Source of the DNA: Pseudomonadota bacterium
GTDB taxonomy: Bacteria > Pseudomonadota > Gammaproteobacteria > Burkholderiales > Burkholderiaceae_C
Direction of reading: 5' to 3'
NCBI GenBank assembly: GCA_019351955.1
Contig: JABBOE010000024.1
Span: forward strand, 1-36,504
DNA: 36,504 bases
This document shows positions 8,612 to 17,247 of this stretch, piece after piece (position 1 is the stretch's first letter; each line of letters starts with the position of its first letter). Both the position numbers and the translations under genes were made by a program. The notes under the pieces were generated by a model. It did not search any database and had not been told where the DNA came from. It saw only the letters and a list, made by a program, of their open reading frames with translations.

Positions 8612-9802
8612 CTACGCGGACCCGGTCACGGCTGAGGCCTCTGCGGCGCGCAGGTCGCGCAGGTAGTACCACTCGAAGGCGCGCTTGGCATGATGAAGCC
8701 ATCGGCTCGCGAACATGAAGTTGTGCTGGCGGCTGCGCCATACCAGCGCGCCACTGTCGATCGAGTCGACGATGCACACGAGCTCGGGGCGCGGCTTGTG
8801 ACTGGGCGCACGTCCGCGCAGCACGTCGGCGATGTTGCGCGCCACGGCGTGCGCCTGCAGGTCCGCCATATGGGCCTGCTTGGGAAGCCAGTCAGGACCG
8901 GGGTAGCTGCCGGCATCACCGACGACGTACACGTCGGGCGCGGATGTGCGGCATAACGCATCAGCCTGGAGAAAGCCTCCCGCAGAGAGCTCAAGGTTCG
9001 TGTTGGCGAACCAGTCCTGCCCGCGCATGCCAGGAATAAACAGCGTGAGGTCACTGGCAATCGTCTCGTTTGCGTCGAGCTGTACGTTTTGGTCATCGAA
9101 GCCGGCAAGTTTCTTCCCCAGCACGGTGCGGATCCCTTGGCGCTGCATGCGCGCGAGCAGCATCTTCACCGCCGATTCCCCCAGGCGCTGCCCCGGCATC
9201 GTTGACGCATGGAAAAAAGTGAGTTCGAACTTGTCGCGCACGCCCTGCCGGCGCAGCCAAGTGTCGAGGCCGAACAGCATTTCGAACACGGGCCCACCAC
9301 GCAGCGCGCCCGGCTCCTTGGGATTGGTGGCAAAACTCAGGGCGATGCGCCCGCCCCCGTCCTTCACGAGCTGTTGCAGGCGCCCGCGCACCTGCAACGC
9401 GGCATCGACGCCCTCACACACACCATGGACGCCCTTGGCGCCTGGCAAGCTCTTGAGCCATGCCCCGCCCGTGGCAATGACCAAGGCGTCGTAGGGCAGG
9501 TCGCCAGCCGTCGTGGGCAGCAAGCGCCCGGCATGATCGAGGCCAGTGGCCGCAGCCTGCACGTAGTGCACGCGCAGCCGCGAAAGCATGGGCGTGATGC
9601 GGTGGCGCAGCTCCGGGCCTTGGCGCAGGCCCGTGGGAATCCAGATCAAGCTGGGCAGATATTGGAATTCATCCTGCGGCGCAACAAGGGTGATTTCGGC
9701 GCGTGGAAGAAGCTTGCGCAGCCGCCGCGCGGCGGTGAGTCCGCCGAATCCGGCGCCGGCGATGAGCAGGCGCGGTGCGGGTGGTGATGCCGACGTTGTC
9801 AT
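8612..9802 (-). CDS. FAD-dependent pyridine nucleotide-disulfide-type oxidoreductase, SQR/NDH-2 superfamily
   Basis: 396 residues from ATG 9800-9802, with GGAG 9 nt upstream; an upstream in-frame ATG at 9856 adds residues that do not fit the family. The N-terminal FAD site is AGAGFGGLTAARRL (about 15-28). ALVIATGG (about 106-113) and VYVVGDAGSYPGP near the C-terminal third are the other nucleotide/FAD motifs. Organisation matches sulfide:quinone oxidoreductase and type II NADH dehydrogenase relatives, peripheral membrane enzymes that reduce quinone. Of the three Cys typical of SQR, one near residue 129 (HGVCEGVD) and one in PELVCIVDSID are present. The segment that should carry the middle Cys reads ALRGGPVFEML, without Cys. 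It may therefore use another donor or be a flavocytochrome-like paralogue. An FNR-like box lies in its promoter, and the adjacent bd oxidase would be a natural quinol sink. Confidence 0.8.
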   Translation of the reverse strand: MTTSASPPAPRLLIAGAGFGGLTAARRLRKLLPRAEITLVAPQDEFQYLPSLIWIPTGLRQGPELRHRITPMLSRLRVHYVQAAATGLDHAGRLLPTTAGDLPYDALVIATGGAWLKSLPGAKGVHGVCEGVDAALQVRGRLQQLVKDGGGRIALSFATNPKEPGALRGGPVFEMLFGLDTWLRRQGVRDKFELTFFHASTMPGQRLGESAVKMLLARMQRQGIRTVLGKKLAGFDDQNVQLDANETIASDLTLFIPGMRGQDWFANTNLELSAGGFLQADALCRTSAPDVYVVGDAGSYPGPDWLPKQAHMADLQAHAVARNIADVLRGRAPSHKPRPELVCIVDSIDSGALVWRSRQHNFMFASRWLHHAKRAFEWYYLRDLRAAEASAVTGSA

Positions 9803-9864
9803 GACGTAGTGCTCCGGAACGAAAGGATCACGCAGCAGCTGCGCGACGATGAACATCAGCAGTG

Positions 9865-9905
9865 AGTCTAGGCAGTTGGATGCAACACGTTTTGACGCCC
9901 GTCAA
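9865..9905 (-). promoter_or_regulatory. FNR/CRP-type box with -10 element for the FAD oxidoreductase; shared divergent region with cydD
   Basis: TTGACGCCCGTCAA at 9892-9905 is a perfect palindrome of the FNR/ANR/DNR type (consensus TTGAT-N4-ATCAA; here TTGAC-N4-GTCAA). On the minus strand a -10-like TAGACT (9865-9870) is centred 31 bp from the box centre. That is close to the spacing of class II FNR promoters, where the box lies at about -41.5. The start of transcription would be near 9858, 56 nt before the oxidoreductase ATG. The same box is 114 bp upstream of the cydD start and may also control it. Inferred from pattern only. Confidence 0.5.
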
Positions 9906-10018
9906 GCATTTTGCCCTGCGCCCAGATGGGGTACGACGGCGATCGCACCACCCGCGCGCCAGCGATGGGCATGGCTAACATCATGCTCACGCCGTTCATA
10001 GGCGCATCGCACTACTCC

Positions 10019-11776
10019 ATGTCCGCTATTCCTGATGCTTCCGTTGCCACAGCCGGGCCTGAAGTCTGGCTCAAGAGCTTTAAGCCGCGGCTCAAGCGCC
10101 AACTCAACATGGCGGTGGCACTGGGGCTGGGCGCTGGTTTGCTCCTGATCGGGCAGGCAGCGCTGCTTGCCTGGGTCATCGACGCCGGAGTGATGCGCCA
10201 TACGCCGCTTGCCGCGTTGTGGCCGTGGCTCGCCGCACTGCTGCCGATCTTCATCCTGCGCTTTGCGCTGGTACAGGCATCGGAGCGCGTCGCGTTCCGG
10301 GCAGGGGCGCAGCTGCGGCAGGATCTACGCGCAACGCTCCTAGCCCACGTGCAGCGCCTGGGACCGGTGTGGATTGCAGTCAAATCGCGTGGTGATCTGC
10401 TCAATAGCATCGTGAACGGGGTGGAGGCGCTTGAAGGTTACTACGCGCGCTATTTGCCGACCATGAGCATCACGGCGCTGGCGCCGCTGATGGTTCTGGT
10501 TGCCGTCCTGCCAGTTGACTGGATCTCCGGGATTGTGCTGCTTATCACCGGGCCGTTGATCCCGCTGTTCATGTGGCTGATCGGCAAGGGTACCGAGGAA
10601 CTCAACCAGCGGCAGTGGCGCAAGCTCGCGTACTTGGCGGGACGCCTTCTCGACACGCTGCAAGGGTTGACGACGCTGAAGCTTTTTGGTGCCAGCAAGC
10701 GCGAAGCGGACGTGGTGGCGCAGGTCTCGGACGACTACCGCACCAGCACCATGCAAGTCCTGCGCGTGGCGTTTCTGTCGTCGGTGGTGCTGGAGTTTTT
10801 GGCGACAGCGGGCATTGCGCTTGTCGCCGTGCTCATCGGCTTTCGGCTGCTGTGGGGAGAATTGCATTTTCTACCAGGATTCTTCGTGCTTGTGCTCGTT
10901 CCGGAGTTTTACGCGCCGCTGCGCAACATGGGTGCCGTCTACCACTTGCGCATGGACGCGATTGGCGCCTCCGAACGCATCCTGCAGATCCTCGCCGAGC
11001 CGATTCCTGCACGCCGCAATGGGCTCGCAAGCCTGCCGCGCGTTGCACACCCGATCCGCTTTGACGAGGTGTTCCTGAGCTATGACGGCAAGCATGAGGC
11101 GCTGGCTGGGTGCAGCTTTGAAGTCCCGGCGAACAGCGTTACGGCCGTTGTCGGCGTCAGCGGTGCGGGCAAGAGCACAGTGCTTAACGTGCTGTTGGGT
11201 TTCGCACGAGCGCAGCGCGGGCGCATCCTGGTGTCGGATGTCGATCTTGCCGAAGTGAACGAAGACACCTGGCTTGCGCAGCTCGCCTGGGTCCCGCAGC
11301 GCGCGCACGTGTTCGCAGGCAGCGTGGCCGACAACATCCGCTTGGGCAAGCCGGATGCATCCCTCGATGACATTGTGGCTTGCGCCCGCGCCGCGCAGGC
11401 TGACGCGTTTATCCGTGCGCTCCCCCACAGTTACGACACGATGCTCGGCGAGCGTGGCGCGGGCTTGTCCGGCGGGCAGGTTCAGCGCATCGCCCTGGCG
11501 CGCGCCTTCCTGAAAGACGCTCCGGTTCTTGTGCTCGACGAACCCACGGCGCATCTGGATGCGCAAAGCCAGCGTGACGTCATGGACGCGTTAGCCGTGC
11601 TCGCCCGCGGTCGAACCGTCCTCATGCTCACCCACCGGCTGCACACGCTCGCGCTCGCAGACCATGTCGTCGTGCTTGACGCCGGGCGCGTGGTTGATGC
11701 CGGGCCGCAGGATCGATTGGCGCACGCTGGCGGTGCCTTCGCGCGCATGCTGCAGACCGGTGCAGAAGTGGCATGA
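10019..11776 (+). CDS. cydD: CydD, subunit of the CydDC thiol-exporting ABC transporter
   Basis: 585 residues if started at ATG 10019. Upstream in-frame ATGs at 9971 and 9983 exist, but this start gives the family length and places the first helix normally; no start has a strong ribosome site. The N-terminal half is a six-helix exporter domain. The C-terminal half is an ABC ATPase with Walker A GVSGAGKST, signature LSGGQVQRIALARAF, Walker B VLVLDEPTAHLD and switch His in LMLTHRLHTLALADHVV. CydDC exports cysteine and glutathione (a heme-linked role has also been proposed) and is needed to assemble cytochrome bd. cydC follows with an ATGA overlap, so the two halves of the heterodimer are translationally coupled. 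The genes face cydABX across a 350-bp gap. Confidence 0.93.
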   Translation: MSAIPDASVATAGPEVWLKSFKPRLKRQLNMAVALGLGAGLLLIGQAALLAWVIDAGVMRHTPLAALWPWLAALLPIFILRFALVQASERVAFRAGAQLRQDLRATLLAHVQRLGPVWIAVKSRGDLLNSIVNGVEALEGYYARYLPTMSITALAPLMVLVAVLPVDWISGIVLLITGPLIPLFMWLIGKGTEELNQRQWRKLAYLAGRLLDTLQGLTTLKLFGASKREADVVAQVSDDYRTSTMQVLRVAFLSSVVLEFLATAGIALVAVLIGFRLLWGELHFLPGFFVLVLVPEFYAPLRNMGAVYHLRMDAIGASERILQILAEPIPARRNGLASLPRVAHPIRFDEVFLSYDGKHEALAGCSFEVPANSVTAVVGVSGAGKSTVLNVLLGFARAQRGRILVSDVDLAEVNEDTWLAQLAWVPQRAHVFAGSVADNIRLGKPDASLDDIVACARAAQADAFIRALPHSYDTMLGERGAGLSGGQVQRIALARAFLKDAPVLVLDEPTAHLDAQSQRDVMDALAVLARGRTVLMLTHRLHTLALADHVVVLDAGRVVDAGPQDRLAHAGGAFARMLQTGAEVA

Positions 11777-13644
11777 AACGCAAATGCGCACCGACACCCG
11801 TGCAAGGCGCAGCGGTAAGCGCTGCGCACGATGCCACGACCGCACTGCCCGAGCGCTTGCCTGGCGACGACGACGGTGCTCCGAGCAATCCGCGCCAGGC
11901 ACGCGCAGATCTGGTGCGACTCTGGAGCCTGTTCCTTCCTTATTGGCGATGGATGATGGGGGGAGTCGCTGTGGCGCTCGCTGGACTGCTGGCGAACGTC
12001 GGCCTCCTTGCGCTATCGGGCTGGTTCGTCTCAGCGATGGCGATTGCCGGGGCCACCGGCGTTGCGTTGAACTACTTCACGCCGGCTGCGGTGATTCGCG
12101 CCTTTGCGATCATCCGTACTGGCGGGCGCTACGCCGAGCGCTTGTTGACCCACGAGGCGACGTTCAGGCTTCTGGCGGGGTTGCGCGTCTGGTTCTACGT
12201 GCGGCTTGAGCCGTTGGCGCCGGCCCGTTTGCAGAAATTCCGCGCCGCCGATCTCCTCTCACGCATTCAGGCCGACATCGACACACTCAACCAGGTCTAT
12301 CTGCGTTTGTTCGTCCCCGTCGTGGTGGGGTCGGCCGCGGTGATCCTCATCGTCGCCGCAATGGCTTGGTTCAGCGTGACCGTGGCGGCGTCGACGTTGC
12401 TGTTGCTGTTTGCGGTCGGAGTGCTGCTGCCCGCGTGGACGCGCAGGCATGGGCGCGAACCCGGTGCGCAGGCGCTGCAGTTGCGCGCGGCGATGCGCAG
12501 CACGGTCGCCGATGCGCTGGCCGGAAGCGCTGAGCTGCGCGTGTACGCCAGCGAAGCGGCGTGGCACGCACGCGTGCAGCAGCAGTCGGTTGATCTGCTG
12601 GCGCGGCAAAAGCGTCTGAGCGATCTGGCCGGGCGCTCCAATGGGGCTGTCGGTCTGGCGGCAAATCTCGCATTGTGGCTGGCAGTGATTGGCGTTTTAC
12701 CCAAAGTCGCCGCAGGCCGCATGGCCCCGGCTGATCTTGCGATGCTGGCGCTTCTTGCCCTGGCCGCATTCGAGGCGGTTGCACCGCTGCCTGCGGCCTT
12801 GCAGTTGCTGGGCGAAATGCTCGCCGCGGCTCGGCGCATTTTCGCTGTGGTCGATGCGAAGCCGCAGGTCAGCACGCCCCCTGACCCCTCGCCACAGCCG
12901 CGGGATGCGAGCATCGCGTTCGACGCGGTTCGCATGCGTTACGCCTTGGACACCCCCTGGGCGTTACGCGGGTTGACGGTTGATATCCAAAGCGGCGGCA
13001 GACTGGCTATCGTCGGCGCGAGCGGCGCGGGCAAGAGCAGCCTCGTCAATGTGCTTGCACGCTTTTGGGACTATGAAGAGGGCAGCGTGCGCTTGGGTGG
13101 GAACGAACTGCGCGCATACGCGCCCGATGCGGCGTGTGCCTTGCTCGCCGTCGTGTCGCAAGACGCCTATATCTTCAACGGAACCGTGCTCGACAACCTG
13201 CTTCTGGCCAAGCCCGATGCGCAGGAATGGGAAGTTGTCGCCGCGTGCCGTGCGGCGCAGATCCACGAGTTCATCATGGGTCTGCCGGAAGGTTATCTCA
13301 CGCCGTTAGGCGAAGGCGGCATGCGATTTTCGGGTGGGCAGGCAAGGCGCGTGGCGATTGCGCGCGCCTTGCTGAAAGACGCGCCCATCCTGCTGCTGGA
13401 CGAACCGACCGAAGGTCTGGATGTGGTCACTGAGCGGGAGCTTTTCGACACCCTGCGCTCGGCGATGCAGGGACGCACAGTTTTACTCATCACGCACCGC
13501 CTCGGCGCGCTGGCCACGCTTGTCGACGAGGTGGGCGTGATGGATTGCGGGCGTATCGTGCAGCGGGGTACCCCCGCGACCCTTGCCGTGCAACCAGGCC
13601 CGTTTCGCGATTTGCAGGACGCGCTCACGCGACCCGCTGCCTGA
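11773..13644 (+). CDS. cydC: CydC, partner subunit of the CydDC ABC transporter
   Basis: 623 residues, starting at ATG 11773 inside the cydD stop (ATGA). It is longer than the roughly 573 residues usual in enterobacteria because of a polar N-terminal extension of about 50 residues before the first helix (LFLPYWRWMMGG). That is a typical exporter transmembrane domain followed by an ATPase domain: Walker A GASGAGKSS, signature FSGGQARRVAIARALL, Walker B ILLLDEPTEGLD, switch His in LLITHRLGAL. It forms a heterodimer with CydD in the inner membrane and supports cytochrome bd maturation. The signature lacks the classical L in LSGGQ (F instead), which is common in CydC. Confidence 0.93.
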   Translation: MKRKCAPTPVQGAAVSAAHDATTALPERLPGDDDGAPSNPRQARADLVRLWSLFLPYWRWMMGGVAVALAGLLANVGLLALSGWFVSAMAIAGATGVALNYFTPAAVIRAFAIIRTGGRYAERLLTHEATFRLLAGLRVWFYVRLEPLAPARLQKFRAADLLSRIQADIDTLNQVYLRLFVPVVVGSAAVILIVAAMAWFSVTVAASTLLLLFAVGVLLPAWTRRHGREPGAQALQLRAAMRSTVADALAGSAELRVYASEAAWHARVQQQSVDLLARQKRLSDLAGRSNGAVGLAANLALWLAVIGVLPKVAAGRMAPADLAMLALLALAAFEAVAPLPAALQLLGEMLAAARRIFAVVDAKPQVSTPPDPSPQPRDASIAFDAVRMRYALDTPWALRGLTVDIQSGGRLAIVGASGAGKSSLVNVLARFWDYEEGSVRLGGNELRAYAPDAACALLAVVSQDAYIFNGTVLDNLLLAKPDAQEWEVVAACRAAQIHEFIMGLPEGYLTPLGEGGMRFSGGQARRVAIARALLKDAPILLLDEPTEGLDVVTERELFDTLRSAMQGRTVLLITHRLGALATLVDEVGVMDCGRIVQRGTPATLAVQPGPFRDLQDALTRPAA

Positions 13645-13992
13645 GCCCGCGGCGATCCGTCCTGGCTGAGAGCTTGGCGCTCTCGCGTTGTGCGATGTGA
13701 AGGTGGCAACGCACTACCAACAAACGGAGTACCCGGATCAAGGCGCTCTGTGCACTGCGTCCGGGATCATTGCCCGCCGCCGTGCGGAGGAGCGCAAGTC
13801 GGGGCGCGCCTGCAACGCATCCATGGGCGCGGATGCCAGGGCGCGGGGTATGAGCGGCTGAGTTTGACCCGAGGATGAGCAGGGCACTCCGGTGTAAGCC
13901 GTTTCGATGCAACCCGCGCTTTGGGAAAAGTGGGCACGCGTGGACTGGCACTGATGGAAGATAACGCCGCGCGGCAAGTGGTCGGAGCCGCC
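13645..13992. other. 348-bp convergent gap between cydC and cydX
   Basis: No gene is supported. A small hairpin GAGAGC-TTGGC-GCTCTC (13668-13684) lies 24 bp past the cydC stop and could help end cydDC transcription, but no U tract follows. I find no clear terminator for the opposing cydABX operon. Confidence 0.35.
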
Positions 13993-14193
13993 TTAATGCG
14001 CGCCCTTGCCAGCCTTGGCATCTTCTTCCTGACTGTCCATCCAGGCGCCGCCTGCTGCCGCAACCAGAACCATCATGCCGGTGCCAACGAGCCAGGCGAA
14101 GTACCACGAGCCATAGTCACCGATGATCACGCCCAGGACGATGGCGATAACGGCGATCACAAAATAAACGATAAAGACGAAGAATGTTTTCAT
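13993..14193 (-). CDS. cydX: CydX-like small subunit of cytochrome bd with an extra N-terminal helix
   Basis: 66 residues. The start ATG 14191-14193 has a strong site (GAGGAG, 3 nt upstream of the ATG). The segment WYFAWLVGTGMMVLVAAAGG (about residues 30-49) carries the CydX/YbgT signature (canonical form begins MWYFAWILG), followed by an acidic/basic tail. Canonical CydX is about 35-40 residues and starts with Met just before WYFAW. Here that position is Ser, with no internal start codon, and the motif is preceded by a second membrane helix (MKTFFVFIVYFVIAVIAIVL). The gene is last in cydABX, 14 nt after cydB. CydX stabilises the heme site of CydA. The added helix is discussed as a finding. 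Confidence 0.8.
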   Translation of the reverse strand: MKTFFVFIVYFVIAVIAIVLGVIIGDYGSWYFAWLVGTGMMVLVAAAGGAWMDSQEEDAKAGKGAH

Positions 14194-14207
14194 GGTCTCC
14201 TCGGTAT

Positions 14208-15341
14208 TCAGTACGCGTGCCCATCATGCTCGAGTGCTTTGGGGTCCACCGTGCCGCGCATGATCCAGAAGGCCCAGCTCGTGTACCAGAGGATGAGAGG
14301 CACGAACACCGCGGTGAATCCCGTGGCCCACTGCAAGGTCGTCTGGCTGGAGATGGAATTCCATAGGGTGAGGCTCTGTGAAGGGTTGGAACTTGAGGGC
14401 ATCATGAAGGGGAAAAGGCTCACGCCGGCCGTTCCGATGACGCCGATCCACGCCAGCGCGCCGAGCCACCAGGCCAGCGTGTGCTTGTTGGCACGCACGG
14501 CCAAAAGACCAAGAATCATGCCCGCGTACGCCAGCAGCGGGACCAGCCAAAGGGCGGGGTGCGCGTGAAAATTGGCGTGCCAGGCGCCCGGTTGAAGACT
14601 GACGCTTTGCTGCAGGGGGGTTTGCGCCAAGGCCGGAGCCGGGGCCTTGTCGAGCACGTAGCCGTTCATCGTGGCAACCCAAAAGCCGCCGATGGTGAAC
14701 AGCACGAGGGCCACAATTGCTGCACCCGTCGCGGCTTTCTGCGAACGCTTGGCGACTTCACCGCCCGCTCGGCCCATCAGCATGACGCCGCCCATGTAGA
14801 TCGACATGGAAAGCGACAGCACACCGGCCATCACGGCGAAGGGGTTGAGCAGCGACAGAAAGCTGCCCGTGTAGTAGGAGCGTAGATCCCACGCGAAATG
14901 GAAGGGCACACCGAGGAACATATTGCCCATGCCGGCTCCGTAGATGATCATCGGCACGGCGCCACTGACGAAAAGTACCCAGTCCCACATATTGCGCCAG
15001 TTCGCCGAGGGCAGCTTGCTGCGGTACTCGAAGCCAAGCGGACGCATGATCATGGTCCACAGCAGCAACAGCATCACAATGTAAAGGCCGGAAAACGCCG
15101 TGGCGTAGAGCAGGGGAAAGGCAGCGAAGATGGCGCCGCCTCCCAGGATGAACCAGACCTGGTTGCCATCCCAGTGCGGGCCGATGGCGTTCAGACACAC
15201 GCGGCGTTCAGTATCGGTCTTGCCGACGAAGCGCAGCAAGGTACCCACACCCATGTCCATGCCCACCATGATGGCCAGGCCCATGAGCAAAACGCCGAGA
15301 AGAAGCCACCAAAGCACTTTCAGTGCAAGATAGAGTTCCAT
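14208..15341 (-). CDS. cydB: Cytochrome bd quinol oxidase subunit II
   Basis: 377 residues, matching the usual CydB length of about 380, with eight to nine hydrophobic helices. Recognisable segments are the N-terminal LWWLLLGVLLMGLAIMVGMD, the conserved GPHWDGNQVWFILGGG, RPLGFEYRSK and the C-terminal WYTSWAFWIMRGTV. CydB pairs with CydA in the inner membrane; the complex oxidises quinol and reduces O2 to water with very high oxygen affinity. The gene starts right behind cydA (stop 15345-15347, start 15339-15341), its ribosome site GGAGG lying within the end of cydA. cydX follows. Confidence 0.95.
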   Translation of the reverse strand: MELYLALKVLWWLLLGVLLMGLAIMVGMDMGVGTLLRFVGKTDTERRVCLNAIGPHWDGNQVWFILGGGAIFAAFPLLYATAFSGLYIVMLLLLWTMIMRPLGFEYRSKLPSANWRNMWDWVLFVSGAVPMIIYGAGMGNMFLGVPFHFAWDLRSYYTGSFLSLLNPFAVMAGVLSLSMSIYMGGVMLMGRAGGEVAKRSQKAATGAAIVALVLFTIGGFWVATMNGYVLDKAPAPALAQTPLQQSVSLQPGAWHANFHAHPALWLVPLLAYAGMILGLLAVRANKHTLAWWLGALAWIGVIGTAGVSLFPFMMPSSSNPSQSLTLWNSISSQTTLQWATGFTAVFVPLILWYTSWAFWIMRGTVDPKALEHDGHAY

Positions 15342-15344
15342 GAT

Positions 15345-16949
15345 TCAGCCCTCCTTGTGCATCATCGCGCCTGCGGGGACGAAGCCGCCGCGCCCATACG
15401 CCGGCGGCGGGGCTGAGCCGCCGGCATCGTTTTCGGGGCCCTTGCGGATGAACTTGACCATCAGATACATCTCGATGGCGATGAAAATCGAATACAGCGT
15501 GACAAAGCCAACCAGCGAAAAAACCATGTAGCCCACGCTATGCGTGGATGCGCTCATCCAGGTGGGCAGCAGCCCGAATACCGTCCAGGGCTGACGGCCG
15601 ATCTCGGCGGTCAGCCAGCCCATTTCGCAAGCAACAAAAGGCACTGGAATCATCCATGGCGCGATTTTCAGGAACCAGCGCTGCCGCATGATGTCACCGC
15701 GAATGGAAAAGATCACCGAGAGGACGAAGAATGCCAGCATCAGAAGCCCCATGCCGACCATGAGACGAAAGGTCCAGAACATGCTGAACACGTCGGGAAT
15801 CGTGTCCCAGGCGGCTTTCTGAATGTCCGCAGGCGTGGCCTTGCTCACGTCCTGATCGGCCGCGTAGCGCTTCACAAGAAAGCCGTAGCCTAGATCCTTT
15901 TGATGCGCATCGAATTGCGCCAAGGCCGGAGCGTTCGTCGGATCCGAACTCAGCACTTTGAGCGCCTCGACTGCGGGAATGCCATCTTCAATGCGCTTGA
16001 CGTTGCCGGCGACGATCTGGTCGATGCCGGGAACGGTATGCGTCATGGTGTGGGTCAACAGCGGGGTGAGCACGTAGGGAACCTGAATCTCGAACCGATT
16101 CGCCTTCTGGCTCTGCGATGGCCAAGCGATGACATTGAAGGGTGCTGGCGCGGGTTCCGTTTGCCACATTGCTTCCATCGCGGCAAGCTTGGATGGCTGT
16201 GCCTGCCCGCCGACAAAACCTAAGGCGTCCCCAAGCGTGATCACGCCTGCCGTGGCGAGCACACCGAACAACGAGGCCATGCGGAATGAACGCTTGGCAA
16301 GATCGACATGACGACCACGGTACATATACCAGGCGCTGATGCCCACGACGAAAATCGACGCGGTTACATAGCCTGCAATGCTCGTATGGACGAATTTGGC
16401 CTGGGCATCATGGCTAAAGATGAGGTCGCCGAAGCTTGCGAGCTCCATGCGCATGGTCACAGGGTTGAACTTCGCTCCTTGCGGATCCTGCATGAAGCTG
16501 TTGGCGATGAGAATCCACAGCGCTGACAGGTTCGAGCCGATGGCCACCAAATACGTGACGATCAGGTGCTGCATCTTGGTCAGACGTTTCCAGCCGAAGA
16601 CCATGAGGCCAACGAAAGTCGACTCCATGAAGAAGGCCATCAGGCCTTCAATGGCCAAGGGTGCGCCGAAAATATCGCCAACGAAGCCGGAGTAGAAGGA
16701 CCAGTTCGTGCCGAACTCGAACTCCATGGTGAGCCCAGTGGCCACGCCCAAAGCAAAGTTGATGAGGAAAAGCTTTCCCCAAAAATCCACCATATCCTTG
16801 TAGATCGGCTTGCCGGTCGTGACGTACACCGTCTCGGCGGCCGCAAGGAAAAAGCTCAGTCCCAGTGTCAGCGGGACGAACAGGAAGTGATACAGGGCTG
16901 TCGCAGCGAACTGCACTCGCGACAACTCCACCACGGTACCGTCAATCAT
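15345..16949 (-). CDS. cydA: Cytochrome bd quinol oxidase subunit I, long Q-loop type
   Basis: 534 residues from ATG 16947-16949 (AGGAG 6 nt upstream). Heme ligands are all present: His21 (b595), His188 in KFVHTSIAGY and Met397 in FRLMVGM (b558). The proton-path acids Glu101 and Glu109 sit two residues later than E. coli Glu99/Glu107. Quinol-loop residues Lys254 and Glu259 occur in QPSKLAAMEA, and the loop between the helices near 205 and 390 is long, so this is an L-type oxidase like E. coli bd-I, not the short cyanide-insensitive form. It is the first gene of cydABX. A candidate FNR promoter lies about 110-150 bp upstream. The terminal oxidase would serve microaerobic respiration and stress tolerance. 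Confidence 0.96.
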   Translation of the reverse strand: MIDGTVVELSRVQFAATALYHFLFVPLTLGLSFFLAAAETVYVTTGKPIYKDMVDFWGKLFLINFALGVATGLTMEFEFGTNWSFYSGFVGDIFGAPLAIEGLMAFFMESTFVGLMVFGWKRLTKMQHLIVTYLVAIGSNLSALWILIANSFMQDPQGAKFNPVTMRMELASFGDLIFSHDAQAKFVHTSIAGYVTASIFVVGISAWYMYRGRHVDLAKRSFRMASLFGVLATAGVITLGDALGFVGGQAQPSKLAAMEAMWQTEPAPAPFNVIAWPSQSQKANRFEIQVPYVLTPLLTHTMTHTVPGIDQIVAGNVKRIEDGIPAVEALKVLSSDPTNAPALAQFDAHQKDLGYGFLVKRYAADQDVSKATPADIQKAAWDTIPDVFSMFWTFRLMVGMGLLMLAFFVLSVIFSIRGDIMRQRWFLKIAPWMIPVPFVACEMGWLTAEIGRQPWTVFGLLPTWMSASTHSVGYMVFSLVGFVTLYSIFIAIEMYLMVKFIRKGPENDAGGSAPPPAYGRGGFVPAGAMMHKEG

Positions 16950-17057
16950 GTTGCGCTCCTGAGTTCCCTCGGCCGAGCTGTTGCGGAATAGCCCCTGGCG
17001 GTGTGCTGCGTCGGACCTCCATCATCATCGTTGCCTCATGCAATGCCACAGCGGTGC

Positions 17058-17099
17058 AACATAGTCTTATTCTGATGCGTTTTGATTGATGTCTCGCAA
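17058..17099 (-). promoter_or_regulatory. Candidate FNR-dependent promoter of cydABX
   Basis: TTGATGTCTCGCAA at 17086-17099 has one perfect FNR half-site (TTGAT) and one degenerate half (CGCAA for ATCAA). On the minus strand the -10-like TATGTT lies at 17058-17063, centred exactly 32 bp from the box centre, as in class II FNR promoters. The predicted start, near 17051, gives a leader of about 100 nt before cydA. The box is weaker than that upstream of the FAD oxidoreductase; the spacing is the main support. Confidence 0.4.
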
Positions 17100-17247
17100 T
17101 TTCTGGGGGTATTGCAAGTTACTCACAGGGACACGCGCCACCGGCCGGCCGTAACGCACCGAGTCCTGGCCTTGCTGGCGGTGCACAAATGGCGCGTGAC
17201 CTTCTCCGCACGAGCGCACATGGAACGCTTGTGCACGACGCCTGCGC

